Origin: Paracoccaceae bacterium
GTDB lineage: Bacteria; Pseudomonadota; Alphaproteobacteria; Rhodobacterales; Rhodobacteraceae
DNA length: 64,000 nucleotides
Assembly (NCBI GenBank): GCA_947461435.1
Contig: CANHLE010000003.1
Span: 31,121-95,120 of the forward strand
Direction of reading: 5' to 3'
Positions 35,550 to 43,376 of the stretch are shown here, piece after piece. Position numbers and translations under genes: made by a program. The notes under the pieces were generated by a model. That model did not search any database. It saw nothing but the letters and a program-made list of their open reading frames with translations, and had not been told where the DNA came from. Numbering within the stretch: position 1 is the first letter of the stretch; each line of letters opens with the position of its first letter.

Positions 35550-35998
35550 GCCCGATCGTCCTTTGGGCTGTCCATCACCACGAAGGTCGTGATGGACTGG
35601 ACTTGGGGAAGGATACCCAAGACGTCGCTATGCCAATGTTTGTAGGCCGCCAGATCCGCCGTTTCCACACGCAGAAGATATTCGACTGTGCCGGTGATAT
35701 TGTGACATTCGCGAACTTCACGGGCGCGCGAGACGGCCTTTTCAAAGGCATCTTGCGCGACTTTTGTATGGCTCTTTAACCCCACGGTGACATAGGCCAA
35801 AAAGCCGATCCCAAGCTTCGTCTGATCCAGAACCGCGCGGTACCCCTTTATGATTCCGGACCGTTCAAGATCTTGCACCCGGCGAAGGCAAGCCGAGGGC
35901 GACAGGCCCACCCGATCTGCGAGATCAAGGTTGGGGATCCGGCCCTCGGCCGACAGAATGCGCAATATGCGATCGTTTATGGCGTCAATCTTCGTCAT
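35546..35998 (-). CDS. Lrp/AsnC-family regulator divergent from lysE
   Basis: A 150-residue Lrp/AsnC protein. The helix-turn-helix is GRIPNLDLADRVGLSPSACLRRVQDLE (about residues 18-45), followed by GIIKGYRAVLDQTKLGIGF and the RAM domain, with ITGTVEYLLRVETADLAAY. It is divergent from a LysE-type exporter; Lrp control of amino acid exporters is a known arrangement (as with LrpC/BrnFE or ArgP/LysE logic). Its start codon at 35998 lies inside a long inverted repeat, so autoregulation is likely. It is coupled to the following unknown gene by a 4-nt overlap. Confidence 0.88.
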   Translation of the reverse strand: MTKIDAINDRILRILSAEGRIPNLDLADRVGLSPSACLRRVQDLERSGIIKGYRAVLDQTKLGIGFLAYVTVGLKSHTKVAQDAFEKAVSRAREVRECHNITGTVEYLLRVETADLAAYKHWHSDVLGILPQVQSITTFVVMDSPKDDRA

Positions 35999-36040
35999 TA
36001 ATTGCTAAATATGTCCATTTTGGCATACAAATGCAATTAA
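35998..36040. promoter_or_regulatory. Long inverted repeat between Lrp gene and lysE
   Basis: TTAATTGC (35998-36005) and GCAATTAA (36033-36040) are exact complements 27 nt apart. The AT-rich spacer includes ATATG and CATAC half-sites. It covers the whole divergent promoter region and touches the start codon of the Lrp gene; a multi-site Lrp operator is inferred. Confidence 0.55.
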
Positions 36041-36070
36041 TTTCACCAAGAGTCGCTGCAAAATTCCGGA

Positions 36071-36664
36071 ATGACACTTGATCAATTCCTTGGACTTGTG
36101 GGCTTTGCTTTCGTCACCTCGGTGACGCCGGGGCCCAATAACCTGATGCTGATGGCGTCCGGAGCCAATTTTGGATTGCGCCGAACCCTTCCGCATATGG
36201 CGGGGATCAGCCTTGGCCATGCCTTTATGGCGCTGCTGGTTGGTCTTGGGCTAGGAGCCGCCTTGGCGGCCGTTCCGCAGGCAAAGATGGCCCTGAAGGT
36301 GGCCGCGGTTGTCTATATGCTTTGGCTGGCGTGGAAAATGGCGCACGCTTCGGCGCCGGGCGATGGAAAAGCCGGCGGGCGACCCTTGACCTTTCTGCAA
36401 GCCGCAGCGTTTCAGTGGGTCAATCCGAAGGCTTGGGCCATGGCCATCGGGGCGATGGCCGCCTATGCGAATTCGGGTGGTTGGCCGCAGGTGGCCATGG
36501 TTGCAGGATTGTTCGCCCTGATCAATTTTCCCTCGGTCATGCTTTGGGCCGCGGCGGGACAAGCCTTGCGGTCTGTGTTGCAAGATCCGGTGCGCCTTCG
36601 GGTATTCAACTACACCATGGCCTTTCTTTTGGTCGTCTCACTTTGGCCGGTCTTGAAGGTTTAG
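36071..36664 (+). CDS. LysE/RhtB-family amino acid exporter
   Basis: A 197-residue inner-membrane exporter with five to six transmembrane helices. The family motif lies near the start (FVTSVTPGPNNLMLMASGANFG), and the later FQWVNPKAWAMAIGAMAAY is equally typical. Members export lysine, arginine, threonine, homoserine lactone or similar solutes; the substrate cannot be fixed here. The divergent Lrp-type regulator suggests induction by an amino acid. ATG at 36071. The stop overlaps that of the convergent glycosyltransferase-like gene by 4 nt. Confidence 0.9.
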   Translation: MTLDQFLGLVGFAFVTSVTPGPNNLMLMASGANFGLRRTLPHMAGISLGHAFMALLVGLGLGAALAAVPQAKMALKVAAVVYMLWLAWKMAHASAPGDGKAGGRPLTFLQAAAFQWVNPKAWAMAIGAMAAYANSGGWPQVAMVAGLFALINFPSVMLWAAAGQALRSVLQDPVRLRVFNYTMAFLLVVSLWPVLKV

Positions 36665-37659
36665 CGCAGCCAAAGGCCCGCTTCTTTCAGGGGGCCGCGC
36701 AGCATTTGTTCGCGCCGTGGCAGATCGTTTCGATCAAAAAGCTCGCGCGCTTTGCGGCCTTTGTTTTGATACACCATCATCTTTGCAGGCTCATACTCTC
36801 GTAGAAGTTTGCGCAGGGGCTGATCTTTGGCGACGTTTTCCAGCACCTCTACGGCAAGATCGCTTTCGCGGGCGTACAAAAGCGGCAAGTGGCGGTAATG
36901 GCAGATAATATTCCCATCCAGCCCTGCAAGTTCCGGACCCGGCCGGCCGCCGCCGAATGAATGTATGACCAGCGGCAGGGCGATTTGGTCCAGCCAAGGA
37001 TAAAGCTCTTGTGCGGCCAGTTCCGGCAGTGGCGCGTCCCGGATTGACTGGGCATAGGTCAAGAACCGTGAGCCGAAAAGCCGCGGACTGTTCCCGAAGA
37101 ACCATCCGGCATTGAAGTAGAGGTATCTTTGCCAATAGTCGTGCGGCTGTGTCAGATCCAGACTAGAGGCGAAATCAAGCCCGAAGCGGGCGTATAGTGC
37201 CCCCCAGATCTGATCGTAAGACAGATAGGGTTGAATTTGGGGCCAAGTCCCCTCGCGCCGCATGGAGGCGGAAGGGCAGGCAAAGTCAAACTTGACGGAT
37301 CCGATATCCCCCAAAATCAAGGTGTCCGTATCCAGAAACAAAAAGGGTTCGTCGGGAAGATGGGCCAAGGCCTCAATCTTGTTGCCATGCGGGTATTTTT
37401 CGCCAAAAACACTCGCCTCGAAGGGCAGAAACTCAGCGCCCAAGTCTTGCAACATGGCCCTGATGGCCGGGTCTGTGACGGCCGGATTTCGTTTCCATGC
37501 GCCGCCGCGCTGCGGTTCTGCAAGATAGAACTTGCCCGCAAAGGTTGGGCAGCACGCGCGCAAGGATGCGGCAAGAAGCAGCGCCTCGTATTGCAGGCGG
37601 CCAGATTGGACCACGGCGACTATATTGAAATTCTGCACTTTGGGGCGCACAGTGGTCAT
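36661..37659 (-). CDS. Glycosyltransferase-like protein (GT-A type)
   Basis: A 332-residue cytoplasmic protein with the look of a GT-A nucleotide-sugar transferase. VVQSGRLQYEALLLAASLRA opens the fold, and LPDEPFLFLDTDTLILGDI contains a DxD motif (DTD, about residue 110) for metal and nucleotide-sugar binding. YNAGWFFG-like YFNAGWFFGNSPRLFG and HSFGGGRPG further down fit GT8-type enzymes. No signal peptide or membrane helix is seen. The acceptor is unknown, and no polysaccharide genes are adjacent. ATG at 37659. It overlaps the end of the LysE gene tail to tail. Confidence 0.65.
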   Translation of the reverse strand: MTTVRPKVQNFNIVAVVQSGRLQYEALLLAASLRACCPTFAGKFYLAEPQRGGAWKRNPAVTDPAIRAMLQDLGAEFLPFEASVFGEKYPHGNKIEALAHLPDEPFLFLDTDTLILGDIGSVKFDFACPSASMRREGTWPQIQPYLSYDQIWGALYARFGLDFASSLDLTQPHDYWQRYLYFNAGWFFGNSPRLFGSRFLTYAQSIRDAPLPELAAQELYPWLDQIALPLVIHSFGGGRPGPELAGLDGNIICHYRHLPLLYARESDLAVEVLENVAKDQPLRKLLREYEPAKMMVYQNKGRKARELFDRNDLPRREQMLRGPLKEAGLWLR

Positions 37660-37734
37660 GGGTAATACGGCTGCTCAAATTACTTTTGCCGACACTAGGC
37701 CTTAACTTTTTGACTTTTGCAAAAGGAGATTTCC

Positions 37735-38151
37735 ATGCGCCCTTTGCTTTTCGTCTGTGCTTTCTTGGCACAAGCCAGCCCGGTTCTGGCGCAAGACTTT
37801 ACCACTGCGGCCGAGGTAAAGCCCATCCTGACAGCGATAAAGCCGTCGTGGATTGCGGTGCGCGCGTATGAGGGACAGGATCTGCTGTACTTTACCAATC
37901 TGCTGGCATGGCGCTGCGGCATTGAGGCGGTAACTTTCGGCACGAACGGCGCCGCGCCGGATATGCCGTTGACGATGGAGCCATGCCACGATGGTGAAGC
38001 GCAGCCAAATGCGCTGAAGATGGATCAGGGGGTTCTGCCCTATGTTCCCTTCGATTTGGTTCTGATCCAGTCAGTGACGGTGCGGGTGACTTTTGACGAT
38101 GGATCAACCGAAACCGGAGATTATCAGCGCAAGGACGTGATGACGCCTTAA
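37735..38151 (+). CDS. Small exported protein of unknown function
   Basis: A 138-residue protein with a clear signal peptide (MRPLLFVCAFLAQASPVLAQ, cut after VLA). The mature part of about 119 residues is mostly beta in pattern, with one Cys in LAWRCGIEAV and one in LTMEPCHDGEAQP, possibly a disulfide. YVPFDLVLIQSVTVRVTFDDGSTE follows. I recognise no family; similar small periplasmic proteins occur in Rhodobacterales. ATG at 37735 has AGGAG at ideal distance. Its TAA overlaps the stop of the convergent DDAH gene. Confidence 0.75.
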   Translation: MRPLLFVCAFLAQASPVLAQDFTTAAEVKPILTAIKPSWIAVRAYEGQDLLYFTNLLAWRCGIEAVTFGTNGAAPDMPLTMEPCHDGEAQPNALKMDQGVLPYVPFDLVLIQSVTVRVTFDDGSTETGDYQRKDVMTP

Positions 38152-38939
38152 GCCTTTGGCGTAAAACGCAAAGACAGGCAGGACATGCCGCCATCCAGTT
38201 TGGCGCATTCCGAGTTTCCAATCTCGGCCACCTCAAAACCGGCGGCAAGGATGCGATCGCGGGTGGCAGAAAAGCCCGCCGGCATGATCACCAGATCGTT
38301 GAAGCGGATCGCATTGGCGCAAGCCTCCTCTCCGGGGGCGGTGTAGATTACCTTGTAGCCCGGAAAACAGCCCGAGGCTGCCAGCCGTTCGGTGGATAAG
38401 ACGGTCTGTCCGTCCAGCAGCGAACAATCGGTCTTGAAATGCAAAACGCCGGGCGGCGTGAAGACTTCGCGCACCTTGTGACCCCAGTCGGCCACGGTGG
38501 CGGCCAATTCGGCCACACCGGCGGCGTTGGTGCGGGCGGAACGGCCCACCATGATCTCGGTTTCCGAGACAAGAATATCGCCCCCTTCGATAAAGCTTTG
38601 GGCGCCCTCGATCCGGCGCAGATCGCCGTACAAGGCGGCCAAATGCGGGGCCATCAGCGCGGCCTCACCAAGGCGTGATGGGGCCCCGGGGCGCATGATC
38701 ACGGCCCCTTCGGGAAGACAAAGGGCGGTATCTTCCACAAACACGGAGTCCGGAAAGGCATCCAACGCCTCTAGTTCCACAACGGTGGCGCCGGTTCTGC
38801 GCAGGGTCGCAATGTAGTCGGCATGGTGGCTTTGCATCAAAGCCAGATCAGGATTGCCGGTATCTACAGCCCGAAGGCCCAGCGTGATTGACGCGGCCGG
38901 TTTGCGCGTGATGGCATGGGTGAACTGGGTGGAACGCAT
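38148..38939 (-). CDS. Dimethylarginine dimethylaminohydrolase / arginine-deiminase-like
   Basis: A 263-residue guanidino-modifying enzyme of the DDAH group. It is expected to hydrolyse N-omega-methylated arginines to citrulline and methylamines. The substrate-binding acidic motif FPDSVFVEDTALC, the FIEGGDIL segment, the catalytic His in VLHFKTDCSLLDG, and the catalytic Cys254 in LDGGMSCLSLRF near the C-terminus are all present. Length (about 260) fits DDAH rather than the 400-residue arginine deiminase. ATG at 38939 is preferred over one ten codons upstream. It may link to the LysE/Lrp genes nearby through arginine metabolism, which is inference. Confidence 0.88.
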   Translation of the reverse strand: MRSTQFTHAITRKPAASITLGLRAVDTGNPDLALMQSHHADYIATLRRTGATVVELEALDAFPDSVFVEDTALCLPEGAVIMRPGAPSRLGEAALMAPHLAALYGDLRRIEGAQSFIEGGDILVSETEIMVGRSARTNAAGVAELAATVADWGHKVREVFTPPGVLHFKTDCSLLDGQTVLSTERLAASGCFPGYKVIYTAPGEEACANAIRFNDLVIMPAGFSATRDRILAAGFEVAEIGNSECAKLDGGMSCLSLRFTPKA

Positions 38940-39055
38940 GATCTGGCCCTTCTTCGCTTTGCGCATCCCTAGCGGCTTTTGCCGGGCAAGACCACCATGC
39001 CTGCGGCGTTGAAAGACCCACTGGCGACACGGTGCATTGGCGCGGGATGACGGGG

Positions 39056-39215
39056 CTAGTCTGCGGGTGCGGCATCATTGTCATCCGTCAGAATTCGGGC
39101 GGCATCGCCTGCCGGATCATCATACTGCCCGTGCCGCAAGGTCCATAAGAAGGCCAAAAGGCCAAGCGTGCCAAGGCCAAGAGAAACCGGAATAAGGACG
39201 ACCAAGATATCCATG
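39056..39215 (-). pseudogene. ccoS: ccoS, frameshifted (cbb3 oxidase maturation protein)
   Basis: CcoS is a membrane peptide of about 50 residues needed for full cofactor loading of cbb3 oxidase. From ATG 39215 the frame gives MDILVVLIPVSL and then leaves the family pattern, stopping after 31 residues. In the next frame the sequence continues GLGTLGLLAFLWTLRHGQYD and DPAGDAARILTDD to a TAG at 39056-39058, exactly the CcoS continuation. The switch lies at AAA 39179-39181 (TTT on the coding strand); two bases there would restore a 52-residue CcoS. Position at the end of ccoGHIS is right. It is either a real mutation or a sequencing/assembly error. Confidence 0.8.
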
Positions 39216-39222
39216 CTATCCC

Positions 39223-41400
39223 CTATTTGAGCCGAAGGGCGTTGAGTGTGACGGTGATGGACGACAGCGACATGGCCAGAGCGGCCAATAAAGGCGTTGC
39301 AAGCCCAACCATGGCGACAGGCACGGCAATGACATTGTAAGCGGCTGAAATGGCGAAATTTTCCGTAATCCTTTTGCGGCTTTGCGTGGCGATGCGCAAA
39401 GCCATGGCAATGGGCGAAATGTCTTGACCCATCAGCACAATGTCCGACGCGACGCGGGCCGCGTCCAAGGCCGTGGCGGGCGAGATCGACACGGTTGCTG
39501 CCGCAAGCGCGCCGGTATCATTCAGGCCATCCCCCACCATCAAGACCTTATGGCCCCGCGCGACCAAATCAGAGACAAAAGTTGTCTTTTGGGCAGGCAA
39601 AACCTCGGCCTGCCAATGGGGGATGGACAGGCGGTTGGCAAGGTCGCGCACGGCGGCTGGAACATCGCCAGACAGAAGGTGAAGAGATTTGCCCTGTTGC
39701 AGCAAAGACTTTACAAGCTCGGCGGCGCCGGGACGCAGTTGGTCAGTGAAGGTGATCTCAACCGGGGCCTGTTTGCCGATGCGCAGCCAGGTTGCGGTTT
39801 TCTCACCGGGCACAGCGCCCACCCAAGCCGCGCGGCCCAGACGAACCGGTTGATCTTGCCAGATCCCGCTGACGCCGTAGCCGGGCAATTCGGATTTTTG
39901 CGTGATAAGTGCCTGCCTTTCGGCGCCCTGCAGAGCGATTGCAAGCGGGTGGGAGGACCCTGCCGCCAAGGCCGCAACGATGGCTTTTTGATCGCGGGTC
40001 AGGCTGTCAAGATTGCACGGATGCGGTTGCCCCAAGGTCAGGGTTCCCGTTTTGTCGAACACAACTGTATCAACCTCGGCCAGACGCTCCAACGCGGTCG
40101 CGGATTTGATCAGAAGACCGGCCCGGAACAATTTTCCTGAGGCGGCCGTGATAACAGCCGGTACGGCAAGCCCCAAAGCGCAGGGGCAGGTGATGATCAG
40201 GACAGCGGCAGAAATGTTGATCGAGGTGCGAAAATCCCCCTGCGTGTGCAGCATCCAGACCCCGAATGAGGAGAAAGACAGAAGGTGGACAAGAGGCGAA
40301 TAAAGACGAGCGGCACGATCGGCCAGCGAGGTGTAACGATTGCGCGTTTCTTCGGCGATCGCGACAAGGTCGGCCATCCGCCGCAGCGAGGTATCCTTGC
40401 CCGCCGCGGTGATCTGTACCTCCAAGGTTCCTGTCAAATTAACCTCGCCCGCGGCAACCAAACTCTTCGGTCCGGCCCAACTGGGCAGACTTTCTCCGGT
40501 GATCAAGGCGCGGTCGATTTCGGATTCGCCTTTCAAGATGATACCGTCGACAGGAATACGGCCACCGGGACGGATGATCACGCGCTCTGCGGCGCGCAGC
40601 GAAGAGACAGCGACGGTTTCTTCGCCGTCTTGGGTGATACGGACCGCGCGCGGCACTTCAAGGGCTGTCAACTCTTGCGCGGCTGAGCGCGCCAAGGTGC
40701 GGGTGCGAAAATCAAGATAACGCCCCCCCAGCAAAAAGAAGGTCAACATGACCGCGGCATCGAAATAGGCCTTTTCGCCGGAATGAAATGTCTCGTAAAC
40801 CGAGATGGACGAGGCGAGGATCAGGGCGAGAGAGATTGGGACATCCATCCCCAGGCGCCCCGCCTTCAATGAAGCATAGGCCGAACGAAAGAAGGGCTGG
40901 CCAGCGAATGCCACTGTGGGCAGAGCGATGATCGCGGACACTAAATGGAACATATCGCGCGTGACGCCGCCTGCACCGGACCAGACGGCGACCGAAAGAA
41001 GCATGATGTTCATCATCGCAAAAAAGGCGATGCCAAGGCGCATCAGAAGATCACGCGACTGACGATCATTTTCTGTGCTGGACAGGGCGACCATATCCAA
41101 GGGCAGGGCTTCGAACCCAAGACGGCCCAATTGGGCGATCATGTCTTCGGGGGTCACGATCCGTGAATGTTGGATGCGAACTCGGCGCAGGGTCAAGTTC
41201 ACGCGCGCTTCGCGCACCCCATGCATGGCCCTTAAACCAGATTCAACGGTTTGGATGCATGCGGCGCAATGCGCGCTGGGCAGGGCCAGTTGGGTGGTTT
41301 CACTTGCATCTGCCGCGCGCCCCGAGGCGCCGTCTGTTACGATCTGGGCCGCGATGCAGCCCGGGCAGGCCATGCCACTGGGTGATTCAGCAAAGGCCAT
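39223..41400 (-). CDS. ccoI: Copper-transporting P1B-type ATPase CcoI/FixI
   Basis: A 725-residue heavy-metal P-type ATPase for cbb3 oxidase assembly, moving copper to the CuB site via the periplasm. N-terminal metal motifs are CPGC (residues 12-15) and the HMA motif AHCAACIQTVESGL. The intramembrane CPC lies in ITCPCALGLAVPAVI, the phosphorylated Asp in VFDKTGTLTLGQPHP, and the ATP hinge in MVGDGLNDTGALAAA. About eight transmembrane helices are seen. It sits between ccoH and ccoS in the standard ccoGHIS order and is co-directional with them; ccoH ends 3 nt before it starts. Confidence 0.94.
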   Translation of the reverse strand: MAFAESPSGMACPGCIAAQIVTDGASGRAADASETTQLALPSAHCAACIQTVESGLRAMHGVREARVNLTLRRVRIQHSRIVTPEDMIAQLGRLGFEALPLDMVALSSTENDRQSRDLLMRLGIAFFAMMNIMLLSVAVWSGAGGVTRDMFHLVSAIIALPTVAFAGQPFFRSAYASLKAGRLGMDVPISLALILASSISVYETFHSGEKAYFDAAVMLTFFLLGGRYLDFRTRTLARSAAQELTALEVPRAVRITQDGEETVAVSSLRAAERVIIRPGGRIPVDGIILKGESEIDRALITGESLPSWAGPKSLVAAGEVNLTGTLEVQITAAGKDTSLRRMADLVAIAEETRNRYTSLADRAARLYSPLVHLLSFSSFGVWMLHTQGDFRTSINISAAVLIITCPCALGLAVPAVITAASGKLFRAGLLIKSATALERLAEVDTVVFDKTGTLTLGQPHPCNLDSLTRDQKAIVAALAAGSSHPLAIALQGAERQALITQKSELPGYGVSGIWQDQPVRLGRAAWVGAVPGEKTATWLRIGKQAPVEITFTDQLRPGAAELVKSLLQQGKSLHLLSGDVPAAVRDLANRLSIPHWQAEVLPAQKTTFVSDLVARGHKVLMVGDGLNDTGALAAATVSISPATALDAARVASDIVLMGQDISPIAMALRIATQSRKRITENFAISAAYNVIAVPVAMVGLATPLLAALAMSLSSITVTLNALRLK

Positions 41401-41402
41401 GG

Positions 41403-41867
41403 TCAGTTCACGCTGACAATGAGCCGCTGGTGAAAGCCTGTACCATCACGGGCAACCGCCTGAAGACGAAAGTTCCAGTTTCCGGGACCGGCGAGGACTG
41501 CTGCGCGATATGACGTGCCATCGAAGACGAAGTTTGGGGTTTGGTCGGCCAAGGTGCTGGTCGCCCGGCCAAAAATGCCAGAAATGCTTGCCGCCTTTAC
41601 CGGCGCGCCATCCTTGTCGGTTATGCTGATGGACAAGGTGCCCTGTGCGACGGTGGCACGAACGGTCCAGCCCAAGGCAAGCTGCGCAGTACGTTCGGCA
41701 TCAAAGGTCTGGCTGGCCACATAGGAGTTGTCGACCTCAAGCCCGGGAAAGGTGTGAATGGCCTCATAGGCCAGTACGAAATTTACGGCGATGATCACGA
41801 AGAAGAAGCTGGCGAAGATGGCAAAGAATTTTGCGCCCGTGATGGGGGCTGAAAAGAAATCAGTCAT
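41403..41867 (-). CDS. ccoH: CcoH/FixH cbb3 oxidase assembly protein
   Basis: A 154-residue membrane-anchored protein for cbb3 oxidase assembly. One transmembrane helix near the N-terminus (about residues 14-35, FFAIFASFFFVIIAVNFVLA) is followed by a periplasmic beta-sandwich domain of FixH type, containing SYVASQTFDAERTAQLALGW and ending with WNFRLQAVARDGTGFHQR. A very good ribosome site (GGAGGTGATC) sits directly before the ATG at 41867, so this start is chosen over the longer open frame. It overlaps the end of ccoG by 8 nt and precedes ccoI. Confidence 0.93.
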   Translation of the reverse strand: MTDFFSAPITGAKFFAIFASFFFVIIAVNFVLAYEAIHTFPGLEVDNSYVASQTFDAERTAQLALGWTVRATVAQGTLSISITDKDGAPVKAASISGIFGRATSTLADQTPNFVFDGTSYRAAVLAGPGNWNFRLQAVARDGTGFHQRLIVSVN

Positions 41868-43299
41868 GATCACCTCCGTTTGTGTCTTTTCCGGTGCCGG
41901 TAAAGGACGTGTCTTGGTAAGCGCGGTTGTCACTTTCAACATCTTCGACCCAGATGCGCACTGCTGTGCGGTCTTCCAGGGCTGCACGTTGGTCTGGCCC
42001 GGCGCTGAGATAGACGCGCACTTCAAGCACCGCGTCCGCCGGCACGATCACAGAGTCACCGTCAGCGCCTTGTATTTGCAGGGCAAAAGGATCGTGCGAG
42101 GTGACCCCGAGATGGAAAGTCTGATCGGTTTGCCGTTTGTTGCGCAGGCGGATGTCATAGACGTTGCGGATCGTGCCATCTGCCAGTGTGATGAATGTCG
42201 GGTTGCGGACGGGGGCGACCGTCAGGTCAATGTCGGACCGGATGAACAAGGCGAAGACAAGGCCGAAGCCCACCATCGACCACAGGGCCGTGTAAAGGAG
42301 GGTCCGGGGCCTGAGAACGTGTCTCCAGACGGGTAAGGGTTTGCCGCCCGCGCGTTCTATTGGTTCGTCTTTAAGCGCGAAATAATCCACCAACCCGCGC
42401 GGCTTGCCGGTTTTTTCCATCACGTCGTCACAGGCGTCTATACACAAGCCGCAGGTGATGCAGGCCATCTGTTGGCCATCGCGGATGTCGATCCCCATGG
42501 GGCAGACGTTGACGCAAGCCATGCAATCAACACAGTCGCCATGCCCTTCTATTCTGGCTTTGCCCCGGGGCTCTCCGCGCCAGTCGCGGTACCCGATTGT
42601 GAGGGTATCTTCATCCATCATGGCCGCCTGAATCCGAGGCCATGGGCAGGCATAGATGCAGACTTGTTCGCGTGCGATGCCGCCGAAGAAGAACGTGGTC
42701 ATCGTCAAAAGGGCCATAGTCGTATAGGCAATCAAGGCGGCCTGACCCGAGATGAGATCGTGCAGCAAAGTTGGCGCATCGGCAAAGTAAAAGACCCACG
42801 CCCCCCCCGTTGCCAGACCGATCAGCAGCCAGATGACCCATTTGGTCAGACGAAGTCTGGCTTTGCGCAGGCTCCAGGGGGCTTCGTACAGGCGAACCCG
42901 GGCGTTACGGTCGCCTTCAACCCAACGCTCGGTCAGGATAAACAAATCGGTCCACACGGTTTGCGGGCAGGCGTAGCCGCACCAAACCCGCCCGAGGGCC
43001 GAGGTGAACAAGAACAAACCCAAGCCGGCCATGATCAACAATCCGGCGATGAAATAGAATTCGTGCGGCCAGATTTCGATCCAGAAAAAGTAAAATCTGC
43101 GGCCGGACAGGTCGATCAACACGGCCTGATCGGGAAGGGATGGCCCCCTGTCCCATCTGATCCAAGGCGTCAGGTAATAGATGCCCAAGGTGACCGCCAT
43201 GATCCCCCATTTCAAGGATCGAAACGCGCCTTTCACGCGGCGGGGAAAGACGGGCTGACGGGCAGCGTATAAGGACGGGGGCGCGTCGGGCAGAGACAT
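41860..43299 (-). CDS. ccoG: CcoG/FixG/RdxA iron-sulfur membrane protein
   Basis: A 479-residue polyferredoxin-like membrane protein with a role in cbb3 assembly; CcoG is reported as a Cu(II) reductase. About five transmembrane helices are mixed with cysteine motifs: YACPQTVW and IYACPWPRIQ, then two 4Fe-4S sets, CVDCMACVNVCPMGID and CITCGLCIDACDDVME. A C-terminal periplasmic domain follows (RNKRQTDQTFHLGVTSHDPF). ATG at 43299. It is first of the ccoGHIS unit, with an FNR-type box 52 nt upstream of the start region, and reads in the same direction as ccoNOQP. Confidence 0.95.
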   Translation of the reverse strand: MSLPDAPPSLYAARQPVFPRRVKGAFRSLKWGIMAVTLGIYYLTPWIRWDRGPSLPDQAVLIDLSGRRFYFFWIEIWPHEFYFIAGLLIMAGLGLFLFTSALGRVWCGYACPQTVWTDLFILTERWVEGDRNARVRLYEAPWSLRKARLRLTKWVIWLLIGLATGGAWVFYFADAPTLLHDLISGQAALIAYTTMALLTMTTFFFGGIAREQVCIYACPWPRIQAAMMDEDTLTIGYRDWRGEPRGKARIEGHGDCVDCMACVNVCPMGIDIRDGQQMACITCGLCIDACDDVMEKTGKPRGLVDYFALKDEPIERAGGKPLPVWRHVLRPRTLLYTALWSMVGFGLVFALFIRSDIDLTVAPVRNPTFITLADGTIRNVYDIRLRNKRQTDQTFHLGVTSHDPFALQIQGADGDSVIVPADAVLEVRVYLSAGPDQRAALEDRTAVRIWVEDVESDNRAYQDTSFTGTGKDTNGGDHD

Positions 43300-43314
43300 G
43301 GAGTTTCCTTCAAG

Positions 43315-43339
43315 ATGCAGCCCTTATGCAGGGCTGCAT
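43315..43339 (-). terminator. Hairpin between ccoP and ccoG
   Basis: ATGCAGCCCT (43315-43324) and AGGGCTGCAT (43330-43339) form a perfect 10-bp stem with a 5-nt loop. There is no T-run on the coding side. It lies between the FNR-type box and the ccoG start, so it would sit in the ccoG leader rather than end ccoP transcription cleanly; mRNA stability or attenuation are options. Confidence 0.5.
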
Positions 43340-43350
43340 GTGCTTTCGCC

Positions 43351-43364
43351 TTGATGTGGATCAA
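43351..43364. promoter_or_regulatory. FNR/FnrL-type box upstream of ccoG
   Basis: TTGATgtggATCAA is an exact TTGAT-N4-ATCAA site between ccoP and ccoG. FnrL activation of ccoGHIS and ccoNOQP under low oxygen is established in Rhodobacter; use of this site is inferred from the perfect match and its position. Confidence 0.85.
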
Positions 43365-43376
43365 GGGATCGGGGGC

